DNA of 64,000 bases from Anaspis maculata. Lineage: Eukaryota; Arthropoda; Insecta; Coleoptera; Scraptiidae. This document shows, piece after piece, positions 59,601 through 64,000 of this stretch. Made by a program: the position numbers and the translations under genes. Within the stretch, counting starts at the first letter, position 1, and the number at the start of each line of letters is the position of its first letter. The notes beneath the pieces were generated by a model. That model did no database searches. It was not told where the DNA came from and was given only the letters and a program-made list of their open reading frames with translations. Location of the stretch: the NCBI GenBank assembly GCA_949128115.1, contig OX421964.1, positions 52,182,601 through 52,246,600 on the forward strand. Direction: 5' to 3'.

Positions 59601-60213
59601 GCAAAATCTAAACACAAATTTCTCATTGCAGCACGTTCAGACGCAGATGCGGCAGGAATGCAAGTGCCACGGCATGTCCGGATCGTGCACGGTGAAAACC
59701 TGCTGGATGCGTCTTCCGCCTTTCCGTCTCATCGGAGACCTGCTGAAGGACCGTTTCGACGGCGCATCGCACGTTGCGGCCTCCAACGCGGGCCACCACC
59801 GGAACATCAACAATGCCCACAGCAACCGGCTCCCGAAGAACCCCAAGCTCGACTCGATATCGGGCAACAGCATCCACGCCAAGAGGGAAAACAGGCGGAA
59901 GCACAAGTACGGCTTCCAGCTGAAGCCCTTGAATCCGGAGCACAAACCGCCCGGCAAGGACGATCTGGTGTACTACGAAATGTCGCCGGGGTTCTGCGAA
60001 CGGAACCCCAAGCTGGGCATACAGGGCACGCACGGGCGGTTCTGCAACGACACGTCCATCGGAGTGGACGGCTGTGACATTATGTGCTGCGGTAGGGGCT
60101 ACAGAACGTCTGAAATTGTTGTAGTGGAAAGGTGCAACTGTACTTTTCACTGGTGTTGTGAAGTCAAGTGCGACTTGTGTCGACAGAAAAAGACCGTACA
60201 CACTTGTGTTTAG
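22070..60213 (+). CDS. wg: Wingless / Wnt1 secreted signalling glycoprotein (4 exons)
   Basis: The coding sequence is the join of 22070-22197, 38080-38342, 46102-46397 and 59632-60213: 1269 nt including the TAG, 422 residues. Wg is a secreted, lipid-modified ligand of Frizzled and Arrow/LRP6 that activates the beta-catenin (Armadillo) pathway in segmentation and appendage patterning. Seen in the sequence: signal peptide (about 1-25), [13 protein letters not shown] near the start of the mature protein, [14 protein letters not shown] (104-117), [16 protein letters not shown] (131-146), [22 protein letters not shown] with the expected palmitoleoylated Ser245, [11 protein letters not shown], and a C-terminal [14 protein letters not shown] loop. 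There are 23 cysteines. NCS, NDT and NCT sequons begin at Asn111, Asn368 and Asn398. Residues about 275-325 form the hydrophilic insert typical of insect Wg. Length is between most Wnts (about 350-380) and Drosophila Wg (468, from memory). The overall match to insect Wg leaves little room for another Wnt subfamily. Confidence 0.97.
25382..25575 (+). mobile_element. tRNA-derived SINE copy 2
   Basis: Same family as 10923-11118: GGTCCCGTGGCGCAGATGG head, B box GGTTCGATTCC near 25436, body with TGTTGTCCACTTTGCAATTT, and tail with CAAAAACTCCTATGGCCGG and GGCCGATAAGGCGG. No clear long target duplication is seen. Confidence 0.85.
26152..26282. mobile_element. Hairpin MITE family M, copy 1
   Basis: 131 bp, nearly fully palindromic. 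The TIRs CCGTATGATCAAAAACTTT / CTTTTTGATCATACGG-type are flanked by TA. The core has GCAGGCTGTGGTCTGG facing CCAGGCCACAGCCTGC. It lies in wg intron 1. Confidence 0.85.
27028..27507 (-). mobile_element. Solo LTR, 480 bp, with 5 bp target duplication
   Basis: Read on the minus strand it starts TGTTACGAGCGGCG and ends GATCGTTTCA (TG...CA ends). ATAAT flanks it on both sides (27023-27027 and 27508-27512). On the minus strand it has a TATA-like CATATATGTATAAG followed about 130 nt later by AATAAA (27056-27061), as in an LTR promoter/polyA layout. No internal retroviral-type genes flank it, so it is a recombined solo LTR. Its class (Ty3 or Pao type) is not resolved. Confidence 0.8.
28808..29120 (-). 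promoter_or_regulatory. Possible LTR-like promoter fragment
   Basis: On the minus strand a TTGTATAAAAGCAGC TATA box (about 28985-28999) is followed by sequence resembling a start region, then an ATTAAA and a TAA/ATT microsatellite. No TG...CA ends with matching target duplications could be found, so this is only suggestive. Confidence 0.25.
28890..28911. repeat. (AAT)n microsatellite
   Basis: Seven or so uninterrupted TAA units. Confidence 0.85.
31141..32550. mobile_element. Fold-back element in intron 1, about 1.4 kb
   Basis: GGGTCACCCCGAAATTTTG on the left pairs with CAAAATTTCGGGGTGATCCC on the right, and TGACAATTTCTCGAGAAAAC with TTTTCGCGAGAAATTGTCA. Further in, CATTCCCGTTTTGAGAAAAC pairs with GTTTTCTCAAAACGGGAC. 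The centre is near 31845. Inner boundaries of TACAGGGTG type occur at 31305 and 32371-32381. The 154-codon minus-strand frame inside is not a recognised protein. Confidence 0.8.
32556..32940 (+). mobile_element. tRNA-derived SINE copy 4, interrupted by a MITE
   Basis: A tRNA-like head holds the B box GAGGTTCGATTCCAGCC near 32622. The tail AAAACTCTTATGGCGGAATG matches the family tail, stops at 32785, and resumes after the MITE as AGATCGAAAAGGGGAAAACA, matching GCCGATAAGGCGGAAAACA of copy 2. The head differs from copies 1 and 2, so it may be a second subfamily sharing the tail. Confidence 0.7.
32786..32909. mobile_element. Hairpin MITE family M, copy 2 (inside SINE tail)
   Basis: TACCGTATGATCAAAAAC ... 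GTTTTTGATCATACGGTA with the GGCAGGCTATGGCCTGGCC core. The outermost TA on each side is the target duplication, since removing the element restores a continuous SINE tail. Confidence 0.9.
35077..35196 (+). other. Short open frame with a polyglutamine run
   Basis: ATG at 35077 opens a 39-codon frame, MSALLWPF followed by 13 Gln codons (one Leu interrupting) and an Arg-rich tail, stopping at 35194-35196. It lies in wg intron 1 within GC-richer sequence. No splice context or homologue is evident. It is most likely a CAG microsatellite read by chance. Confidence 0.15.
35101..35142 (+). repeat. (CAG)n microsatellite
   Basis: Four CAG, one CTT, then nine CAG units. Confidence 0.9.
35932..36041. mobile_element. 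Hairpin MITE family M, copy 3 (decayed)
   Basis: The left TIR TACCGTATGATCAGAAACTT and core GTAGGCTGTGGCCTGGCC are intact. The right arm is degenerate and the right TIR is lost. Confidence 0.75.
36479..37014. mobile_element. TIR element, about 536 bp, TACAGGGTG type
   Basis: TATACAGGGTGTTTCAGCG at the left faces CGCTGAAACACCTTGTATA at the right. The arms extend about 150 bp (GGCTGTATC... near 36898-36903 against GATACAGCCC at 36589). No coding sequence is evident. Confidence 0.85.
38080..38342 (+). CDS. wg: wg coding exon 2
   Basis: This exon encodes the last base of Trp43, residues 44-130 and the first base of Gly131. The acceptor is TTTTCCAG ending at 38079 and the donor is GTTAGT at 38343 (T at +3 is slightly unusual). 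Reading starts [20 protein letters not shown] and ends [10 protein letters not shown]. It contains the conserved helix [13 protein letters not shown], Cys101 and Cys112, and the sequon N111-C-S. It joins in frame to exon 1 (phase 2) and exon 3 (phase 1), giving the WWGIAK and VDRGCRET junctions seen in Drosophila Wg. An ATG inside the exon (38150-38152, Met64) is not a start. Confidence 0.96.
38575..38604 (+). repeat. (CT)n microsatellite
   Basis: About 15 uninterrupted CT units shortly after the exon 2 donor. Confidence 0.9.
38724..38850. mobile_element. Hairpin MITE family M, copy 4 (diverged)
   Basis: TACCGTGTGGTCAAATGAAT faces ATTCATTTGATCGCACGATA. The core CAGGCTGTGGCCTGG faces the complement of ACACAGCCTG. 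It lies in intron 2. Confidence 0.75.
41408..41441 (+). repeat. Short dispersed repeat, copy a
   Basis: AGTTCAACTGACACAGGCCT followed by CAGTCACTGTCAG. Close relatives occur at 44462-44494 and 45875-45910. Confidence 0.6.
42315..42441. mobile_element. Hairpin MITE, 127 bp
   Basis: GTACGGTTGCGGCC at the left faces the complement of GTCCGCAACGGTAC at the right. AAAGTGGACGACAATGTCAA faces TGTCAACTGTCGTCCACTTT. Confidence 0.8.
44462..44494 (+). repeat. Short dispersed repeat, copy b
   Basis: GGTTCAACTGACCCAGACCT followed by CAATCACTGTCA. Confidence 0.6.
45875..45910 (+). repeat. Short dispersed repeat, copy c
   Basis: GTTGAACTGACACAGACCTC followed by AGTTATTGATGTCAG. Confidence 0.55.
46102..46397 (+). 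CDS. wg: wg coding exon 3
   Basis: This exon encodes the last two bases of Gly131 and residues 132-229. The acceptor is TTTGTTGCAG ending at 46101 and the donor is GTAAGT at 46398, leaving a complete TAT codon (phase 0). The peptide contains [67 protein letters not shown] and [13 protein letters not shown]. All are Wnt1 landmarks in the expected order. Oddities: Drosophila Wg has [10 protein letters not shown], but the first Trp is Phe186 here, and the short stretch after CNCE (residues 165-180) differs from the Drosophila sequence. The exon is visibly GC-richer than the flanking introns. Confidence 0.96.
46868..48493. mobile_element. Long palindrome in intron 3, arms about 750-800 bp
   Basis: GCACGGTTCGGCAAAATGTG at 46921 faces CACATTTTGCCGAACCGTGC at 48405. 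AATTGTCCACCAAATCTAAC faces GTTAGATTTGGTGGACAATT. GACAAACAAG and CACGATGGTGGACATC have counterparts near 48145-48185. The centre is near 47670. Open frames inside (for example 47357-47680) show no known domain. Confidence 0.85.
48490..48605 (+). mobile_element. tRNA-related SINE head, truncated
   Basis: A perfect B box GGTTCGAATCC (48553-48563) follows a tRNA-like segment containing AGCAGCGCGTTGGTCG and precedes AAATTCAAGTTCC. The family tail is absent. It may be a different SINE family. Confidence 0.5.
48611..48745. mobile_element. Left half of a split TACAGGGTG-type element
   Basis: It starts TATACAGCGTGTTTCAATTT. It contains TATTGATTTGGAAGCATCTG and CTCCTACGCCACTGATTGAA, both found in inverted or direct order in the element at 36479-37014. 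Confidence 0.55.
50190..51070. repeat. Tandem array of about 120 bp units
   Basis: The landmark GGCCGCCATATTGAACT, or a variant, recurs at 50523, 50643, 50762, about 50881 and 51003, a period of 119-122 bp. Other unit features are GATTGGATTGGGATTTTCAAC and GGGTAGGCAATCGAGATGCA. More diverged units extend to about 50190. The 148-codon frame over part of it is a by-product. Confidence 0.9.
51585..51630. repeat. GC-rich 46 bp hairpin
   Basis: ACTAGCTGTTACCGGCG faces CGCCGATAACAGCTAGT, 17 paired positions with one mismatch around a 12 nt loop. It lies immediately before the right half of the split element. Confidence 0.75.
51631..51733. mobile_element. Right half of a split TACAGGGTG-type element
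   Basis: CTATGCTGAATTTAAGATAA and CAAGTTACAAATTTTTTCC match the corresponding part of the 36479-37014 element. It ends ACACCCTCTGTA, the counterpart of TACAGCGTGT at 48612. Confidence 0.55.
56950..57115 (+). repeat. Dispersed repeat, copy 1
   Basis: Shares TATTACATAAC, a short cGAGCGcc/GAGTGCG segment and CGAGTTGTGTACACTATTTT with 57253-57405 in direct orientation. Confidence 0.65.
57253..57405 (+). repeat. Dispersed repeat, copy 2
   Basis: Direct diverged copy of 56950-57115: TAGTACATTACATAAC, then TTCACACGAGTG and CGAGTTGTGTACACTATTTT. Confidence 0.65.
58403..58526 (+). mobile_element. Tail-only SINE/LINE copy with 17 bp target duplication
   Basis: This 124 bp insert carries only the 3' part of the family: CAAAAACTCCTATGGCGC, then GATAAGCCGAGAAGGAGG. 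It is flanked by identical 17-mers TATCTAATGCAACAATG at 58386-58402 and 58527-58543. It has no tRNA head. Confidence 0.88.
59632..60213 (+). CDS. wg: wg coding exon 4: acylation site, insert and C-terminal domain
   Basis: This exon encodes residues 230-422 and the TAG stop (60211-60213). The acceptor is TTCTCATTGCAG ending at 59631. The open frame extends upstream of the acceptor, but that part lacks Wnt similarity and is intron. It starts [19 protein letters not shown]; Ser245 is the residue that Porcupine acylates in the family and the contact for the Frizzled lipid groove. Then come [20 protein letters not shown], a His/Asn-rich then basic insert (about 275-321), [47 protein letters not shown] and [18 protein letters not shown], ending HTCV. 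Sixteen of the 23 cysteines are here. The GC-rich codon use contrasts with the flanks. Confidence 0.97.
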   Translation, partial: HVQTQMRQECKCHGMSGSCTVKTCWMRLPPFRLIGDLLKDRFDGASHVAASNAGHHRNINNAHSNRLPKNPKLDSISGNSIHAKRENRRKHKYGFQLKPLNPEHKPPGKDDLVYYEMSPGFCERNPKLGIQGTHGRFCNDTSIGVDGCDIMCCGRGYRTSEIVVVERCNCTFHWCCEVKCDLCRQKKTVHTCV

Positions 60214-60985
60214 TCTGTTTCTGGCCGGTGGCTCTGAAGAAAACGCGCGGTATTAGAGCGGTGACATCCTGACATCAAGAGTCGACAATTTTTAAAAATT
60301 CATGATCCAAACAATTCAAAGCAGAAATTAATTTTCTGGAAATTGTCTTACTCATGTTACGTTGAGTTGAAAAAAAATGACTGTTCAGTTATTTTGGATC
60401 CTGGATTTCACAAACACAGTTGAAACAGAACCACCCGCCGGAGCTTACAACTAAACGGACACTTAACAAATTGTTTGGCATTGGCACAAAACCATCCACG
60501 TTGCTGGTGCCTCCAAACGTTCATATCAGTATTATAACAGTGTGAAAATTATATAAAAGTGAAGACTGATTTCGAATTTATTTGAGTCATATTTGTACAT
60601 AGTAACTTATATTATTTACTAAATTCGATTATTATTTCCTGTTAACTAATTTATTTTTATTATCAGATTTTTGTACATATTATAGATGAAAAAATCAGCG
60701 TGTATCTCAAACTGTGTATGATGTTGTATTCTATTTAACTAATTATTTATGAATCTTATCTTGCTCTTCGGCATTTTATTAATTTATTGAAATCGTTAAG
60801 TGTTTGTACATTTGCATTTTGTAAATATTCATGTATGTACCTAGTTAGCTTTGTATTTTCCCCTGTAGATAGTTATATGTGGAGTATTTTTATAATTGCG
60901 ATATTTATACATATAATTAAATGTACTTGTAAATGTCTCAATCACTGAAAAATTATTAATAAATAATTGCGCATATTTATGGGCG
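60214..60985 (+). other. wg: 3' UTR of wg
   Basis: AT-rich sequence follows the stop codon. It holds an AATAAA signal at 60958-60963 followed by a GT-rich stretch (GGGCGTTGTTTT near 60980), which fits cleavage around 60975-60990. An ATTAAA at about 60916 is a weaker alternative. It contains three UGUAHAUA motifs (60594-60601, 60672-60679, 60820-60827) and many ATTTA pentamers, as in short-lived patterning mRNAs. Confidence 0.75.
60958..60963 (+). terminator. wg: Polyadenylation signal AATAAA
   Basis: A canonical hexamer lies 745 nt after the stop codon with a downstream GT-rich element. It is the last strong signal before non-genic sequence. Confidence 0.75.
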
Positions 60986-62526
60986 TTGTTTTATTTGCAA
61001 GCAGCAACATGCATTATTCATGTGACTCGGAGTTTCGCGGTGCGAGTAGGTAATACAAGTCAAGTGGGCTTGTAGAGCCATGGTGTACAGCACCCGGAGG
61101 CTAGAACATACGCTAGGGCATGCGAACAAGAAATTGATTAATTCAGAGGCATAAGTTACTTTTTTGAAATGCACTAATTTGAAAGGTCATTTAACTCACA
61201 GACACAGGCTAGCTAGAGGCAGTAGTGACTGTACCTATAACCTATTTATTTTTATTTTAGTCAACGTTTAAGTATATGAAATCAGGACCCTTCAGCGGGT
61301 ATACTAGCCTCGCTTCAACCACAGATCCATCAAGGTGCAAGCGCATCGTCGCTATAATAGGACGATTGCGTGTGAAGAGCACCCACGTCATAGTAATACT
61401 TTTGACTGTCATAAGACGCCAATACTCAATAGTGGCTCCCATCCTAATTTAAAGTGTTTTGACCGTATGCCGCATGCGCACTTCATCTTCGAATAAAGTC
61501 AGAAAGTAATCGTGCTTACAACTGTGCCAACACTGTCAAACCAACCAGCAAATAACCAGTCGTTATTGTCAGCTGTCAGTGTGATATCTTGTCAATAGTC
61601 AGTGACAGTGATTGCCTCACCTCAAAATAGTTCTTTAGTTTGTGTTGCTTTCTTTATCGCTTGCTGGCTAGTTTGCGAAGAAATATTCAACTCTCGGTCA
61701 ATCAAAATAATATGCTTTGAAGCATATCGCATATGCAAGTCGAAACACGTGGGGGAAAAATCAATAAATGGTTTGGGAATCGAGCGTGCGATATTCAAAT
61801 TCACCACATGGTTGAAAGATGTCGCTAGCTGTGCAATTTATACGTAAGAACCGAGCGAGGTGATATTAACTGATTCACATTCTATTCCTACGTCACTCTT
61901 CACTCGCTGATCTCCAGACCCGTATGCGCTCGACTCTCGTATTGCGTGGTGATTTATTCTTCAGCCATTGCCGGGCATCAAAGCACGGCACTTTCGTGCT
62001 GCAAAAGAGATCGCGGGCGCGCCACAGTAAATCGTGCATTTTGGGTGTAGAAAAGCCAAGCCGACCGATGAGGCTCGTGCGTGATGATATTCGTTATAGG
62101 GAGCCGCGCGCTTTCAACAGTTAAATTTCGCACCGGTACACACTAAACATTTGCTCATGGCTAGGGGTAAATTGCGTGGGACGTTGGGAGACGATTTTTA
62201 CCAAGGAGTTTGAAGCTAGATCAAGAACCTATAGACTGAGGGATCGCCAAGAGACTGAAGGGTTTTCCAGGATTCCAGGTGCATCATTTGCTAACGAAGG
62301 ATATAATAGTTAAGGTCCGGGGTTTGGAATACAGCTTATATACACCTCGGTCTGAACAAAGAGGAGCCCGCCTCGAGGACTTGCATTTTATTACCGTGAG
62401 CTAAGAAGATGTAACCTATAACTGAAGTGTTAGCAAGGTAATGTCAGTCCCGTTACTCCAGGAAGCGAGTAGATGTAAGATGTAAGATGTAAATGGGTCT
62501 CGACCTGTGAGGTGAAGTAACCAAAT

Positions 62527-62561
62527 AATAATAAAAAAATAATAATAATAATAATAATAAT
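62527..62561 (+). repeat. (AAT)n microsatellite
   Basis: Two short runs of AAT units separated by an A-run. Confidence 0.85.
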
Positions 62562-62565
62562 GATA

Positions 62566-62691
62566 AGATGTGACTTTACCCCTGCGGGAGTGTGCTGTCC
62601 TCTGCACTGATGTGACTTTACACCTTTGGAAGCGTTCTGTCTCCTGTTGTGATGTGCCTTTACCCCTTTGGGAGTGTTCCGGCCTCCTTTA
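62566..62691 (+). repeat. 42 bp tandem repeat, three units
   Basis: Units begin GATGTG(A/C)CTTTAC(C/A)CCT at 62566, 62608 and 62650. Each continues with a GGAG/GGAAG segment and a TGTC/GGCC-type end. Confidence 0.8.
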
Positions 62692-64000
62692 GCTGTGCAG
62701 GTGTGTTGTACTTCGGAATGAGATGTGGGAAATCGAGAGGTGGTCGCCTTGGAGGGCTGGACCAGTGGTTTGTGGGGTGGGCGGAGAGCCTACCCTACGA
62801 TTGAGATTTTGCGATATCTTAGAAAGTCACGATCGACACAAGGTAAGACTTCAACTTCTCACTGAGTAGTACCAGAAGTTCAAGAATTGGGGTTGGAGCT
62901 TTGGGCGATTCTTGCGGAGAAACGCAAAAAGAACTATAATTAGAAACAACTAAAATCACGTTTGTTGAAATTTTTAATAATAATTGGTTTGAGAGAACGA
63001 CCCCCCCCGCCTCGAAACTAATGACTTTGTTTTAGCGTGCAACTGCAGATTTCCGTGTTGGTTGGATTATTAAGTAGAAGAGAATTAATAATAATGACGA
63101 ATGTTATGAAAAGGAGTTTCTCCTAGAGGAGCGTCCGGTTGATTATCGCGTAACTAATTAATTTGTTGCAGTATTCACCTGGAGTTGTTCAATCGTGAAA
63201 TGGAAGGTCTATTAGAATAAGCTGTTTGTATAATTACCTGGACACTTGACGATGCGACGATTCAAGAAATTTGTATCTATGATGAATTGTTACGGCTCAA
63301 TAGTTGGTTAGCGATGTGATATTTACTTATAAGGAATAATAGTTTTTTGGAACTATGGAGTTTGGAAGCCTTCTCGCATTAGTTTGTCGGCGAGCACCTT
63401 TGTAGGTTCTTAGCAGCAATGCGTTCACAACACAAAACTGTACGGAGTTTAATCAAAAAGATCTTCACATGAGAGTTTGGTACCTTGACTTGAGTAATGT
63501 AACGTTCATTTTTTGATCTAAGACCACTCGTGGTCATTGGCTGAATTTAGGTCCCTGTATTTAGTTTCCCTTCATCTAAGTAATTTCTTTCTTTCTTTTA
63601 AAATTTCGCTTTGCCAAATTATAATACCGTAAATTATTACTGGAGGTACCTGATAGGAGTTTATCGGACCGAGCGAAAAAAGCAGCTCGTCGAAGAAACG
63701 AGCGATAAGGTCTGAGGCGCTAATAAAAAGTCTGGTAGATGGTTCAAGTTTGAAAATTTCGACGCTCGAAGAGACTTCTGCACTTGATACTTTCGCATTT
63801 TGTGATTACTCCAGCTGGAGGATTTGTAATTATCAGTGCAGTAGAAATCGGTTATTACCTACCGGATAATTCCGTCGTCGTCTGTTGTATATGCCGAATT
63901 TTGGAGCTAGTATTTTTCTCGAACATCTACGGTTTCTGTGCGGTAAGGTTTGTTGAATACCTATTGCCATCGAGTGTAACTTATAGTTTTTTTTCTTTTA

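Larger units (their letters stand above)
46398..59631 (+). other. wg: wg intron 3 (13.2 kb)
   Basis: Bounded by GTAAGT and TTCTCATTGCAG, phase 0. It contains a 1.6 kb palindrome (46868-48493), a tRNA-related SINE head (48490-48600), the two halves of a split TIR element (48611-48745 and 51630-51733), the tandem array of about 120 bp units (50190-51070), a GC-rich hairpin (51585-51630), a direct-repeat pair (56950-57115 and 57253-57405) and a tail-only SINE (58403-58526). Between 51750 and 56900 I see only AT-rich sequence with short, unconvincing open frames. Confidence 0.9.
60990..64000. other. Downstream intergenic region, no gene recognised
   Basis: Short open frames only, none with a recognised domain. 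It holds an (AAT)n microsatellite at about 62527-62561 and a 42 bp tandem repeat directly after it. A neighbouring Wnt gene is not seen. Confidence 0.45.

Noticed and set aside
59524..59631. In-frame upstream extension of exon 4, starting with an ATG
   Set aside because: A clear acceptor (TTGCAG) at 59631 and the Wg junction GRY-HVQ show that this part is intron.
59623..60201. 192-codon minus-strand frame opposite exon 4
   Set aside because: It is a shadow of the GC-rich wg coding exon.
484..64000. CRISPR array or bacterial operon
   Set aside because: The spaced tandem repeats are satellite or transposon units, and the window is clearly an insect nuclear locus with spliced exons.

Overview
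This is a 64 kb piece of an insect nuclear genome. It is AT-rich, has very long introns and is crowded with transposon-derived repeats. I recognise one gene: the Wnt1 orthologue wingless (wg), on the + strand. Its coding sequence lies in four exons (22070-22197, 38080-38342, 46102-46397, 59632-60213). Together they give 1269 nt, or 422 residues, with no internal stop. Intron phases are 2, 1 and 0, and every splice site is GT-AG. The order within insects is not resolved. The protein looks like beetle, bug and moth Wg, and I would not name a species from it.

Layout. Positions 1-21500 are upstream intergenic DNA, nearly all repeats: fold-back elements (484-1490, about 2043-2825, 5684-6948, 8890-12026, 13280-13785, 14075-14624 and a nested complex at about 14900-20150), a terminal-inverted-repeat element (3085-3798), a truncated LINE end with a 19 bp target duplication (7211-7368) and a tRNA-derived SINE with a 13 bp duplication (10923-11118). 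From about 21540 there is a GC-richer block with paired E-boxes, a TATA box (21884) and the presumed 5' UTR. Intron 1 (15.9 kb) holds a second SINE, a solo LTR with a 5 bp duplication (27028-27507), another fold-back element, a SINE carrying a MITE in its tail, and three of the four copies of a hairpin MITE family. Intron 2 (7.8 kb) holds the fourth copy and smaller repeats. Intron 3 (13.2 kb) holds a 1.6 kb palindrome, a tandem array of roughly 120 bp units and a tail-only SINE copy with a 17 bp target duplication. The 3' UTR runs from 60214 to about 60985, with an AATAAA signal and three Pumilio-type motifs. The last 3 kb show no gene.

The gene encodes a secreted, lipid-modified morphogen. 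It has a signal peptide, 23 cysteines, the acylated serine in HGMSGSC, the C-terminal Frizzled-binding loop and three N-glycosylation sequons. No other Wnt gene (Wnt6, Wnt9, Wnt10) is visible here. I found no clearly new gene system. The most unusual content is the density of long, nested imperfect palindromes, many sharing a TACAGGGTG-type boundary, and several retroelement insertions whose target duplications can be read directly.
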